From positions 1 through 64,000 of the forward strand of contig CAJUMX010000007.1 of assembly GCA_910587705.1 (NCBI GenBank): a DNA stretch of 64,000 bases. Direction: 5' to 3'. This document shows, in pieces, positions 15,251 through 23,830 of the stretch. The stretch comes from an uncultured Oscillibacter sp. GTDB lineage: Bacteria; Bacillota; Clostridia; Oscillospirales; Oscillospiraceae. Below the pieces are notes generated by a model. The model had not been told where the DNA came from. It did no database searches and saw only the letters and a list, made by a program, of their open reading frames with translations. Within the stretch, counting starts at the first letter, position 1, and each line of letters starts with the position of its first letter. The position numbers and the translations under genes were made by a program.

Positions 15251-16846
15251 ATGGAGGAATACCGGGTCCTGCTGGCCGATGACGAGGAGGAAATCCGCAC
15301 CGGCATCAGCCGGAAAATCGACTGGGCCTCCCTGGGCTTTGCCCTGGTGGGAGAGGCGGGCAACGGCGAGGAGGCATTGGAGCTGGCGGAGCAGCTCCGG
15401 CCTGACGTGGTGCTCACCGACATCAAGATGCCCTTCCTGGACGGCCTGGAGCTGTGCCGGAGGCTGCGGGTCTCCCTGCCTGGGGCCCGGCTGGTGGTAT
15501 TCTCCGGCTTTGACGACTTCGAGTACGCCCGTCAGGCGATGAGCATGGGGGTGTCCGAATATATCCTAAAGCCCATCAACGCCCCGGAGCTCCGGCAGGT
15601 GCTGGAGAAGCTCCGGGAGCAGCTGGACCGGCAGCGGCTGGAGCGACGGGACATGGAGACCCTGCGCCGGAGGTATGAGGAGAGCTTGCCGGTGCTGCGG
15701 GAGCTGTTCTACACCCGGCTTCTCAGCGGCCAGCTCCGCCCGGAGCAGGTTCAAGACCGGGCGGCCCGGTATGAGATTGACCTGCCCCAGGGCCTCTGGA
15801 CCGCCGCCCTGGTCCATGTGGACGGCCCGGGGGACGAGGGAGAGCGGGACGAGCTGCTGCTGCTGTCCGTCCAGTCTTTTTTGGAAAAGCATTTTGCCCT
15901 GGCGGGCTGCGCCGCCCGGGTGGTGCTTTACGGGGATATGGCGGCCCTGCTGGTCCACCTGGACCGGGAGGACCGGCTCTATCCCCTGCTGGAGGAGCTG
16001 GAACGCCTCTCCCGGCTGTCCCAGAGCTATCTAGGTCTCCGGCTCACCACCGGCGTGGGCCTGCCCTGCCGGGGGCCGGAGGAGCTGAACCACAGCGCCG
16101 AGGGCGCCCGGTCCGCCCTGGACTACCGGGTCCTGGCGGGAGGAAGCCGGGTCATCTATATTGGGGACTTGGAGCCCCAATCCGCCGCCGCCCCCTCCTT
16201 TGAGGAGGAGGATCAGCGGGCCCTTTCTGCCGCCGTGAAGCTGGGGGCCCGGGAACAGGCGGAGGCGGTGGTTCGGGAGCTGATGGAACGGCTGCGCCGG
16301 GCCTCCCTCTCTCAGTGCGACCTTTTTTTGCTGGAGGTTGTGACCTGTCTGGTGCGTCTGGCCCGGTCCGGGGGACTGGCGGTGGAGGAGGTGTTTGGAG
16401 AGGGCTTCACCGGGGCGGTGTCCGTTTCCAGCTTCTCCAGCCTGGAGGAGCTGGGGAGCTGGCTGGGGGAGCGTTGCGGGCGGCTTCACGACCTGTTGGG
16501 CCGGAGGCGCAGCGATTCCACCTGGCAGATGGTGGAGCGGGCCAAGGACTATATCGCCGGGCACTACACCGACGAGCAGCTCAGCGTGGAGACCCTCTGC
16601 TCCCACATTCACCTGTCCCCTACGTATTTTTCCACCCTGTTTAAACGAGAAGTAGGCATGTCCTTCACCGCCTACGTCACCAAGGTCCGGATGGACGAGG
16701 CGGCAAGGCTCCTCCGGGAGACAGACGAGAAAACCTACCGCATCGCCGAGGCCACGGGCTTCTCGGACCCCAACTATTTCAGCTACGTGTTCAAGCGGCA
16801 CTTCGGCCTGTCCCCGTCCAAGTTCCGGGCGGGGCAGAGGGAGTAA
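15251..16846 (+). CDS. YesN-type response regulator with AraC DNA-binding domain
   Basis: A 531-residue regulator. Residues 1-120 form a receiver domain: acidic pair in LLADDEEE, phosphoacceptor Asp57 in VVLTDIKMP, and the conserved Lys in YILKPIN. A middle region of about 290 residues holds Leu/Glu/Arg-rich helices. The C-terminal 100 residues are an AraC-type double helix-turn-helix: VETLCSHIHLSPTYFSTLFKREVGMSF...YRIAEATGFSDPNYFSYVFKRHFGLSPSKFR. The ATG at 15251 has AGGAGGGG upstream. The gene is followed by the YesM-type kinase. It probably activates the mgl operon and neighbours in response to external sugar. Confidence 0.9.
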   Translation: MEEYRVLLADDEEEIRTGISRKIDWASLGFALVGEAGNGEEALELAEQLRPDVVLTDIKMPFLDGLELCRRLRVSLPGARLVVFSGFDDFEYARQAMSMGVSEYILKPINAPELRQVLEKLREQLDRQRLERRDMETLRRRYEESLPVLRELFYTRLLSGQLRPEQVQDRAARYEIDLPQGLWTAALVHVDGPGDEGERDELLLLSVQSFLEKHFALAGCAARVVLYGDMAALLVHLDREDRLYPLLEELERLSRLSQSYLGLRLTTGVGLPCRGPEELNHSAEGARSALDYRVLAGGSRVIYIGDLEPQSAAAPSFEEEDQRALSAAVKLGAREQAEAVVRELMERLRRASLSQCDLFLLEVVTCLVRLARSGGLAVEEVFGEGFTGAVSVSSFSSLEELGSWLGERCGRLHDLLGRRRSDSTWQMVERAKDYIAGHYTDEQLSVETLCSHIHLSPTYFSTLFKREVGMSFTAYVTKVRMDEAARLLRETDEKTYRIAEATGFSDPNYFSYVFKRHFGLSPSKFRAGQRE

Positions 16847-16882
16847 AGGAGAGACACCTGCCGGAGCCCAGGCGTTTTCCAG

Positions 16883-16923
16883 GCCGGGCCATGGCCCGGC
16901 TTTGCTTTTCCCACGGGAAAAGC
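16883..16923 (+). terminator. Two hairpins between regulator and kinase genes
   Basis: A perfect 18-base palindrome GCCGGGCCATGGCCCGGC (16883-16900) followed by TTTGCTTTT, then GCTTTTCCC/GGGAAAAGC (16904-16912/16915-16923). They can attenuate read-through into the kinase gene. Confidence 0.55.
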
Positions 16924-16952
16924 AGACCATCTTGTAGGAAGGGAGAGCGCCT

Positions 16953-18770
16953 ATGAACGTGTTCCGCCGCCTTGCCGCCCAATGGGGAGAGCGCTATCGT
17001 AAAATGAGCATTCAGATGGTGCTCTCCCTGTCCTTCACCGCCGTGGCAGCGGCGGGGATGCTGCTGATGAGCGTTAGCCTCATTTGGCGCTCCTCCGCCG
17101 CCAACGAGCAGCTGGTGGCAGAGAACAGCCGCCGGGTGCTGGCCCAGGCCAATTTGAACCTGGACATCTACCTCCGGCGGATGATGCGCATTTCCGACAC
17201 GGTGTATTACCGGAGCATCAAAAACATGGATCTTGCGGAGGATGATCTCACCGGAGACCTGAGCCTTCTCTACGAGGAGAACCGGGACGATTTGGTGTCC
17301 CTGGCGGTCTTTGACGGAACGGGTGCTCTGGTGTCCGCGGTACCTCTGACGGCCTTGAAGCGGGACGCGGCCCCGGCGGACAGCGACTGGTTCCGGGATG
17401 CTGCCCGGAGCATGGAAAACCTCCACTTCTCCACTCCCCATGTCCAGAACATCTTCGACGACCCGGATTATCCCTACCGTTGGGTGGTCTCCCTGAGTCG
17501 TCATGTCCAGCTGACCCGGGACGGGGCCACAGAGGGCGGCGTGCTGCTGGTGGACATGAGCTTCAACGGCATCGAGCAGGTTTGCCGGGACGTGACCCTG
17601 GGCAACGGGGGCTACCTCTACCTCATCGACGGCGACGGGGAGTTGATCTACCACCCCCGGCAACAGCTGATCTACGCCGGCCTTCTGGAGGAGAACAACC
17701 GGGCGGCGGCAGAGTACCGGGACGGCAGCTATCAGGAGACCTTCCAGGGTCAGTCCCGGCAGGTCACGATAAAAACCGTGGGCTACACCGGCTGGAAGCT
17801 GGTGGGGGTGGCCCCGGCGGTGAGCTGGCTTAGCGTCTCTCCCCAAATCCCGCTGTTTGGCTTGACGCTGCTGCTGTTTTCCATTTTCCTCATGGCCTTT
17901 TTAAACTTCCGGATTTCCGCCCGAATCTCGGACCCCATTCTAAGGCTGGAGCGGTCCATTCGAGAGCTGGACCGGGGGCTTGCCGGCGTGAAAATTGAGG
18001 AGGAGGGAGGCTGCTACGAGGTCCAGCGGCTGAGCCATGCCGTGGCCTCCATGGTCTCCACTATGCGGCACCTGATGGACGACATCGTGCGCCAGGAGGG
18101 GCAAAAGCGCCGCAGCGAGCTGGAGGTTCTCCAGTCCCAGATCAACCCTCATTTTCTCTACAACACCCTGGATTCCGTCATCTGGATGACGGAATCCGGT
18201 CAGCAGCAAGAGGCCATCCAGATGGTCACCTCCCTGGCGAGGCTCTTCCGCATCTCCCTGAGCAAGGGGAAGAGCATCATCCCCCTGGCGGATGAGCTGG
18301 AGCACGCCCGGCACTACATGAACATTCAGCAGATTCGCTTCAAAAACCGCTTCACCACGGAGATTGCCGCCAAGCCTGGGGCCAAGGAGCTGTACACCTT
18401 GAAGCTCATCGTTCAGCCCCTTTTGGAAAACGCCATCTACCATGGAATGGCCAGTGCGGAGGACGATGGGGTCATCCGGGTGACGGCCTACCGGGAGGGG
18501 GAGGACCTGCTCATCGACGTGGAGGACAACGGCTTGGGGATGCGCCCGGAGCTGGCGGCGTCTCTTTTGGACGAGGACCGGCCGGAGGTTCGGACCCGGG
18601 GGTCCGGCATTGGCGTGCGGAACGTCCACCAGCGGGTGAGCCTTACCTTCGGGGAGGGCTACGGCCTCACCATTTTCAGCGAACCGGATGAGGGTACGCT
18701 GGTGCGCATCCGCCTTCCGGCCCTGGACCGAGAGGAGGCGGAGCGACGCCAGCAGGGGGAGGAGCTATGA
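16953..18770 (+). CDS. YesM-type sensor histidine kinase
   Basis: A 605-residue membrane kinase. One TM helix near residues 25-48 (LSLSFTAVAAAGMLLMSVSLIW) leads to an extracellular dCache-like sensor (about 50-290), then a second TM (about 295-320), a HAMP segment, and the His_kinase/HATPase core. The phosphoacceptor is His400 in QINPHFLYNTLDSV. The ATP-binding N-box is LIVQPLLENAIYHG and the G-box DVEDNGLGM. It pairs with the YesN-type regulator upstream. Its stop overlaps the start of the next gene by 4 bases (ATGA), so the kinase and an anchored sugar-binding protein are made together. Confidence 0.9.
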   Translation: MNVFRRLAAQWGERYRKMSIQMVLSLSFTAVAAAGMLLMSVSLIWRSSAANEQLVAENSRRVLAQANLNLDIYLRRMMRISDTVYYRSIKNMDLAEDDLTGDLSLLYEENRDDLVSLAVFDGTGALVSAVPLTALKRDAAPADSDWFRDAARSMENLHFSTPHVQNIFDDPDYPYRWVVSLSRHVQLTRDGATEGGVLLVDMSFNGIEQVCRDVTLGNGGYLYLIDGDGELIYHPRQQLIYAGLLEENNRAAAEYRDGSYQETFQGQSRQVTIKTVGYTGWKLVGVAPAVSWLSVSPQIPLFGLTLLLFSIFLMAFLNFRISARISDPILRLERSIRELDRGLAGVKIEEEGGCYEVQRLSHAVASMVSTMRHLMDDIVRQEGQKRRSELEVLQSQINPHFLYNTLDSVIWMTESGQQQEAIQMVTSLARLFRISLSKGKSIIPLADELEHARHYMNIQQIRFKNRFTTEIAAKPGAKELYTLKLIVQPLLENAIYHGMASAEDDGVIRVTAYREGEDLLIDVEDNGLGMRPELAASLLDEDRPEVRTRGSGIGVRNVHQRVSLTFGEGYGLTIFSEPDEGTLVRIRLPALDREEAERRQQGEEL

Positions 18771-19696
18771 AAACCGAACAGAGCAGACGTATTCAAATCG
18801 CCATCCTGACGGCCCTGGGAATCGCGGCGGCGTTGTCCCTGGCTCTGCCCCAGCTGCTCCGGGGGGCGAAGAGGGAGCAGCTGCTGTCCCTCACCGTCAT
18901 GCTCCGGGATACGGACAGCTCCGGCTGGACCGTGGCCCGGCAGGGCATGGAGCAGGCGGCGGACGAGCTGGGGGCGGAGCTGCGCTTCCTCACCCTTGCC
19001 GCCGCGGGGGACAGCGAGGAGCAGGAGGCTCTGCTCCTTCGGGAGATTGAGGATGGGGCGGCGGCCCTGGTGGTGGTCCCAGCGGACCCGGAGTCCCTGT
19101 CCGCCGCCCTGGACCCCTGGCGGGTGGTCTGCCCCACGGTGACCCTGGAGTCCCCCATGGAGGGGGCGGCGGGGGTGGTGGCCCCGGACAACACCCAGCT
19201 GGGGAAGGAGCTGGCGCAGGCCCTGCTGGAGGACTGGGATGGCGGGGAGGTGCTGCTGCTGGATACCGCCGGGCGCTGCTCTGGGGTGGCGGCCCGGCTG
19301 GCGGCGGCGGAGGAGACCCTGATAGCGGCGGGCGTGTCCGTCCGGCGGGAGATGGAGCTGCCGGAGGAGCCCCCCCGGTGGGTGATGGCCTTCGAATCCC
19401 CGGTGACTAGGCGAGCCGCCGAGCGGCGGGAGGCGGAGGGGCAGGACTTCGCCCTCTATGGCGTGGGAAGCGCCGCCGCCGTCACCGCCCAGCTAGAGCG
19501 AGGCAACATCGCCGCCATTGCCGCCTGGAGCGACTACGCCGCAGGCTTCCTGGCGGTGCGGCGGGCGGTGAACGCCGTCCGGGGACGGGAGGGGACCCTG
19601 GCCCCGCTGCCCTTCTTCATTTTGAGAGAGGAGGATATCTATGCGCCGGAAAACCAGAAGCTGCTGTTTCCCATCATGTCGTCCTCCAGCCGGTAG
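18767..19696 (+). CDS. Membrane-anchored periplasmic-binding-fold sensor protein
   Basis: A 309-residue protein with one N-terminal hydrophobic anchor (IAILTALGIAAALSLALPQLL) and no lipobox cysteine. It is followed by a Peripla_BP_4-type sugar-binding fold: LTVMLRDTDSSGWTVARQGMEQAADELG, then LVVVPADPESL and VVAPDNTQLGKELAQALLEDW. Translational overlap with the histidine kinase suggests that it presents or senses sugar for the kinase, as known for the XylFII-LytS pair of Clostridium beijerinckii. Loss of the secretion cleavage site fits a sensor rather than a transport role. The sequence is strongly diverged from MglB. It overlaps the next gene by 56 bases. Confidence 0.7.
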   Translation: MKTEQSRRIQIAILTALGIAAALSLALPQLLRGAKREQLLSLTVMLRDTDSSGWTVARQGMEQAADELGAELRFLTLAAAGDSEEQEALLLREIEDGAAALVVVPADPESLSAALDPWRVVCPTVTLESPMEGAAGVVAPDNTQLGKELAQALLEDWDGGEVLLLDTAGRCSGVAARLAAAEETLIAAGVSVRREMELPEEPPRWVMAFESPVTRRAAERREAEGQDFALYGVGSAAAVTAQLERGNIAAIAAWSDYAAGFLAVRRAVNAVRGREGTLAPLPFFILREEDIYAPENQKLLFPIMSSSSR

Positions 19697-20702
19697 GCGA
19701 GGGCTTGCCGCTCTGCTGGCCTTGGCGCTGCTGGTTCTCTCCGGCTGCGGCGGGGGGAAGGAGGACAGCCTCCGCATCGGCGCGGCCCTCTACACCCAGG
19801 ATGACACCTTCATCTCCGCCATGGCCCAGGACTTAGAGGGCCTGGTCCGGGAGGCGGAGAGCGAAACCGGGAAAAAAATTACCCTCTTCATCGCGGACGG
19901 CAAGAGCAGCCAGAACACCCAGATGGACCAGGTGGACCGCTTCCTGGCCCGGGGCTGCGACGTGCTGTTTGTCAATCTGGTGGACCGGACGGCGGCGGCG
20001 GTCATCGCCGACAAGGCGGAGGCGGAGGGCGTGCCTCTGGTGTTTTTCAACCGCCAGCCGGTGGCGGAGGACATTCAGCGCTGGGACGGAATCTACTACG
20101 TGGGGGCCGACGCCCGAGAGAGCGGCGAGCTCCAGGGCAAGCTGGTGCTGGAGGCGTGGCAGGCGGACCGAGAGACCCTGGACCGCAATGGAGACGGGAT
20201 TCTCCAGTACGTGATGCTGGAGGGGGAGCCGGGGCATCAGGACTCCCTTCTCCGGACGGAATACTCCATCAAGGCTGTCACCGACGGGGGCGTGGAGGTG
20301 GAGAAGCTGGCCAACGAGACCGCCAACTGGAACCGGGCCCAAGCCGCCGCCCGGACGGCCCAGTGGCTGGAGGAGTTTGGGGAGGGCATCGAGGTGATCT
20401 TCTCCAACAACGACGACATGGCCCTGGGGGCCATTGATGCGCTGGCGGACACGCCGCAAAGCCGATGGCCCCTTATCGTGGGGGTGGACGCCACAGCTCC
20501 GGCCCTGGAGGCGGTGGCGGCAGGGCAGCTCTACGGCACCGTTCACAACGACGGCCGGGGGCAGGCCCAGGCCATGATTGACCTGGCCCTGGCGCTTTGG
20601 AACGGGGAGGACCCGGCGGTGGAGCTGACCGATGGGCACTATGTCTGGCTACCCTATCGGCAGGTGACGCTAGAGAACCTGGGGGAATTTTTGGAACGGT
20701 GA
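19641..20702 (+). CDS. Second galactose-binding lipoprotein (MglB paralogue)
   Basis: A 353-residue lipoprotein (signal ending LALLVLSGCGGG, Cys at about residue 36). It is related over its length to the MglB at 11401: IGAALYTQDDTFISAM, DVLFVNLVDRTAAAVIADKA, FFNRQP, the calcium loop DRNGDGILQY, and FSNNDDMALGAIDAL. The ATG at 19641 has GAGGAGGATAT upstream and lies within the end of the preceding gene, so translation is coupled. Because it is in the kinase operon rather than the importer operon, it may deliver sugar to the anchored sensor or serve the mgl permease as a second binding protein. Both readings are inference. Confidence 0.8.
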   Translation: MRRKTRSCCFPSCRPPAGRRGLAALLALALLVLSGCGGGKEDSLRIGAALYTQDDTFISAMAQDLEGLVREAESETGKKITLFIADGKSSQNTQMDQVDRFLARGCDVLFVNLVDRTAAAVIADKAEAEGVPLVFFNRQPVAEDIQRWDGIYYVGADARESGELQGKLVLEAWQADRETLDRNGDGILQYVMLEGEPGHQDSLLRTEYSIKAVTDGGVEVEKLANETANWNRAQAAARTAQWLEEFGEGIEVIFSNNDDMALGAIDALADTPQSRWPLIVGVDATAPALEAVAAGQLYGTVHNDGRGQAQAMIDLALALWNGEDPAVELTDGHYVWLPYRQVTLENLGEFLER

Positions 20703-20708
20703 AACAAA

Positions 20709-20740
20709 GGACCGGCCCGAGGGGGCCGGTCCTGTTCGTT
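20709..20740. terminator. Bidirectional terminator between mglB paralogue and galM
   Basis: GGACCGGCCC/GGGCCGGTCC (20709-20718 with 20723-20732), a perfect 10-bp stem with a GAGG loop. It sits between two convergent genes; TGTTCGTTT follows on the plus strand and CCTTTGTTTC on the minus strand. Confidence 0.75.
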
Positions 20741-21783
20741 TACTCCGCGGCGAAGCGGAACATTGCCGTGTGGCGAAACTCCTCCCCTGCCCGGAGGACG
20801 CAGGAGGGGAAGCTTTCATGGTTGGGAGTGTCGGGATAGAACTGGGTCTCCAGACAGAAGCCCCAGCGGTTGGCATAGGCCGCGCCGCCCTTTCCGGCGG
20901 GACAGCCGTCCAGATAGTTCCCCGTGTAGAACTGCACGCCGGGGAGGGTGGAGAGAACCTCCATGGAGATGCCGGTGGCGGCGGAGGCGGCCCGGGCGAT
21001 GGGCCGGAGCGCCCCCGGCTCCCCGTTGGGAATCCAGTTGTGGTCATAGCCTCCGGCCTGGAGAAGCTGGGGGAAGTCCTCTCCGATGCGGGCCCCGATG
21101 GGGGTGGGCTGCCGCAGGTCCATTGGGGTGCCCTTTACCGGGGCAATCTCCCCAGTGGGAATGGACAAAGGGTCCGTGGGGGTGTAGCGGTCCGCCAGAA
21201 GCTGAATGGTCTGGTCCAAAACCGGGCCGCTGTCGTGGCCGGAGAGGTTGAAATAAGCGTGGTTCGTCAGGTTGCAAACCGTGTCCTGGTCGCACGCGGC
21301 CCGGTATTCAATGGTCAGGCCCTCCTCCGTCAGGAGATAGGTCACCCGGACTGTCAGGTTTCCAGGGTAGCCCTCTTCCCCGTCGGGGCTGAACAGGGAG
21401 AGGGTCAGACGGTCCTCCCCAGCGTCCTCCACGGTCCAGACCCGCTGGTTGAAGCCCACCCTTCCGCCGTGGAGGTGGTTGACCCCATTGTTGTTGGCGG
21501 CCAGGGAGTAGGTTTTCCCGTTCAGGGTGAACCGCGCCCCGCCGATGCGGTTGGCGTACCGGCCCACCAGGGCCCCCAGGGACTTGCCGTGGGTCCGGTA
21601 GGGCTCCAAGGTGTCGAAGCCCAGAAGCACGTCCACGGGCTTCCCCGTCCGGTCCGGGACATGGAGGGACTGGAGGGAGCCGCCGAAGGTGATGACTTGG
21701 CAGGAGAGCGCCCCGGCGGTCAACGTGTACAGCTCTACGGACGTACCGTCCGGCATCATGCCGAAGGGAGTGGGAGATGGCAT
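20740..21783 (-). CDS. galM: Aldose 1-epimerase (mutarotase)
   Basis: A 347-residue galactose mutarotase that interconverts alpha and beta anomers of galactose or glucose. Family marks include LTAGALSCQVITFGGSLQSLHVPDR at the N-terminus, RYANRIGGARFTLNGKTY, the substrate-binding NGVNHLHGG, TNHAYFNLSG (catalytic His) and GVQFYTGNYL near the C-terminal catalytic Glu (LETQFYPDTPN). The ATG at 21783 has AGAGGGGATT; the longer frame from 21828 has no such site. Its placement beside the Mgl importer and its sensor genes makes a galactose-use neighbourhood. Confidence 0.9.
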   Translation of the reverse strand: MPSPTPFGMMPDGTSVELYTLTAGALSCQVITFGGSLQSLHVPDRTGKPVDVLLGFDTLEPYRTHGKSLGALVGRYANRIGGARFTLNGKTYSLAANNNGVNHLHGGRVGFNQRVWTVEDAGEDRLTLSLFSPDGEEGYPGNLTVRVTYLLTEEGLTIEYRAACDQDTVCNLTNHAYFNLSGHDSGPVLDQTIQLLADRYTPTDPLSIPTGEIAPVKGTPMDLRQPTPIGARIGEDFPQLLQAGGYDHNWIPNGEPGALRPIARAASAATGISMEVLSTLPGVQFYTGNYLDGCPAGKGGAAYANRWGFCLETQFYPDTPNHESFPSCVLRAGEEFRHTAMFRFAAE

Positions 21784-21931
21784 AGGAATCCCCTCTTTCT
21801 GTTTGGTAGAATAAAACCAGCATAGCACATTTTTCCACTCCGGTCAAAGGGTTTTGTCCCAGGACAACGTATGAATGTCCTCTTTGCCTCATAGGCTTAA
21901 CCGACAAGCGACAAGCAGAAGGGGGAACATC

Positions 21932-23053
21932 ATGAAAAGAGGAATTGCACTGCTGTGCGCCGCGCTGCTGCTGACCACCGGCGTCCGGGCGGTGGAGGTA
22001 TCCGCACCGTCGGCCATTTTGATGGAGAAGGAGACGGGGACTATCCTTTTCGCCAAGGACGAGCACAAGCAGCTAGAGCCCGCCAGCGTCACCAAGGTGA
22101 TGACGCTGCTTTTGACCATGGAGGCTGTGGACAGCGGACAGCTAAAGTACGACGATATGGTGACGGCTTCCGCCCACGCCTGCTCCATGGGCGGGTCCCA
22201 AATCTGGCTGAAGGAGCACGAGCAGCTCAGCGTCAGTGACATGCTGAAGGCGGTCTGCGTGGTTTCCGCCAACGACTGCGCCGTGGCCCTGGCGGAGGCA
22301 GTGGCGGGCAGCGAGGAGGTTTTTGTGGAGCGGATGAACCAGCGGGCGGCGGAGCTGGGGATGCAGGACACCACCTTTCAAAACGCCACGGGTCTCCCGG
22401 CGGCGGGCCACGTCACCTCCGCCTATGACATCGCCCTCATGAGCCGGGAGCTGATTTTGAACCACCCGGACATCCGGCAGTATACCACCATCTGGATGGA
22501 CACCCTGCGAAACGGGGAATCCCAGCTGGTGAACACCAACCGGCTGGTGCGGTTTTACGAGGGGGCCACGGGACTGAAAACCGGCTCCACCGACAGCGCC
22601 CTCTACTGCCTCTCCGCCACGGCGGAGCGAGAGGGCATGGAGCTCATCGCCGTCATCATGAAGGGGGCCACCTCCCCCCAGCGATTCGAGGACGCCCAGA
22701 CCCTGCTAAGTCACGGCTTTGCCAATTACGCCCTGCGGAAAATCGTCCCAGATCAGGCTCTGCCGCCGGTGCCGGTGGAGCTGGGGACCCAGGCCACCGT
22801 CCAGCCGGTGCCCGGCGAGGGAAGCGCGCTGCTGCTGGAGAAGGCCAAGGCGGGAAATCTCACCCAATCCGTGACGCTGGAGGAAGCCGTCGCCGCCCCT
22901 GTGGCCCTGGGGGACCGGCTGGGGACTTTGACGGTGACCTCCGGGGAGGAGGTTGTGGCGGAAATTCCTCTGCTGGCGGGAGAAGAGGTGCCCCGGGTGA
23001 CCTACGGCCAGATGTTCCTGCGCCTCCTGCGGACGGCGTGCCTGGCGGGATGA
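21932..23053 (+). CDS. dacF: D-alanyl-D-alanine carboxypeptidase (DacF/DacA-type PBP)
   Basis: A 373-residue low-molecular-weight penicillin-binding protein that trims the terminal D-Ala from peptidoglycan stem peptides. It has a signal peptide (MKRGIALLCAALLLTTGVRAVE), the serine motif SVTK (Ser52, Lys55), SAN (Ser112-Asn114) and KTGS (Lys216). A beta-sandwich C-terminal domain and a short amphipathic tail (MFLRLLRTACLAG) for membrane attachment complete it. The start at 21932 fits the signal peptide and has AGAAGGGGG upstream. DacF in Bacillus is a forespore gene; whether this copy is sporulation-specific cannot be read from the sequence. Confidence 0.85.
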   Translation: MKRGIALLCAALLLTTGVRAVEVSAPSAILMEKETGTILFAKDEHKQLEPASVTKVMTLLLTMEAVDSGQLKYDDMVTASAHACSMGGSQIWLKEHEQLSVSDMLKAVCVVSANDCAVALAEAVAGSEEVFVERMNQRAAELGMQDTTFQNATGLPAAGHVTSAYDIALMSRELILNHPDIRQYTTIWMDTLRNGESQLVNTNRLVRFYEGATGLKTGSTDSALYCLSATAEREGMELIAVIMKGATSPQRFEDAQTLLSHGFANYALRKIVPDQALPPVPVELGTQATVQPVPGEGSALLLEKAKAGNLTQSVTLEEAVAAPVALGDRLGTLTVTSGEEVVAEIPLLAGEEVPRVTYGQMFLRLLRTACLAG

Positions 23054-23118
23054 GCCTAGATGAGCCTATAGGGATAGAGAATGCAAGACCGATTCAACGG
23101 GAAGGAAGGGTGTGTGCG

Positions 23119-23222
23119 GGGAACCCAGGAAGGGTTCCCTGCACCATTTGGATCAAACGTTTTTCAGCAAGCTGAAAAACGTGTCACAGAATGGGCGGAG
23201 CTTTGCTCCGCCCATTCTGTGA
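23119..23222 (+). terminator. Three consecutive perfect hairpins after the dacF gene
   Basis: GGGAACCC/GGGTTCCC (23119-23126 with 23132-23139), ACGTTTTTCAGC/GCTGAAAAACGT (23157-23168 with 23171-23182) and a 17-bp stem starting TCACAGAATGGG (23184-23200 with 23206-23222). All are perfect and lie in a 270-base gap without a gene. They may be a terminator cluster or a structured small RNA; no long T-run follows. Confidence 0.5.
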
Positions 23223-23323
23223 ACAATTGGCAAATTTGGTTTTATGGATTGTTTTTTCCGTCGGAGTGTGGTATCCTTAAAGTACAAAGCCACAGCAACT
23301 TAAAATGACAGGAGTGTTTTACT

Positions 23324-23734
23324 ATGGTTCGATTGATTATGGGCATGAAAGGTTCCGGCAAAACCAAGCAGCTCATCGAATTGATTAACAACGCGGCGAA
23401 AGACGAACCCGGAAACGTGGTTTGCATCGAGGCCAACCGAAACATGACCTACGATATCCACTATCACATCCGCCTGATCGACGCGCATGAATACAAGCTC
23501 AACGGCTACGATCTGCTCCAGGGCTTCATCAGCGGCCTCCATGCGGGCAACTATGACATCTCCCACATGTTCATTGACAACTTCTGCAAAATCGTGGGCA
23601 AGGAAGTGGACGGGGAGACCGAGACCTTCCTGAACTGGCTGGACGGCTTCGGTGAACGGAACAACATCAAGTTCACCGTTACCATCAGCGGCGATCCCTC
23701 CACCGCGACCGAGGGCATGCAGCGCTTCCTGTAA
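23324..23734 (+). CDS. Small P-loop ATPase-like protein
   Basis: A 136-residue soluble protein with a Walker A motif right at the N-terminus (MVRLIMGMKGSGKTKQLIELI) and a possible Walker B in YDISHMFIDNFCKI. Length is far below full AAA or kinase proteins. Members of this family in Clostridia are often auto-named as PilT-like, but no pilus genes are nearby. It stands alone, with its own ribosome site (GGAG) and a strong terminator after it. The role is unknown; NTP binding is likely from the motif. Confidence 0.7.
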   Translation: MVRLIMGMKGSGKTKQLIELINNAAKDEPGNVVCIEANRNMTYDIHYHIRLIDAHEYKLNGYDLLQGFISGLHAGNYDISHMFIDNFCKIVGKEVDGETETFLNWLDGFGERNNIKFTVTISGDPSTATEGMQRFL

Positions 23735-23748
23735 AATCGGAATATGCA

Positions 23749-23787
23749 AAGGCCCCCGTTTCCTGAAAGAAACGGGGGCCTTCCTTC
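23749..23787. terminator. Bidirectional terminator
   Basis: AAGGCCCCCGTTTC (23749-23762) pairs perfectly with GAAACGGGGGCCTT (23769-23782), closing a 6-base loop. It lies between the convergent P-loop gene and the SLH gene, with TCCTT after it on the plus strand and CCTTTGCATATT on the minus strand. Confidence 0.85.
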
Positions 23788-23830
23788 GTGCCTGCGGCGA
23801 AGCGCTGGAAGCCGCAGTTGTAAAAACCCG

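Noticed and set aside
23324..23734. Assignment of the P-loop protein as PilT
   Set aside because: Far too short, and no pilus genes nearby; only nucleotide binding is supported.
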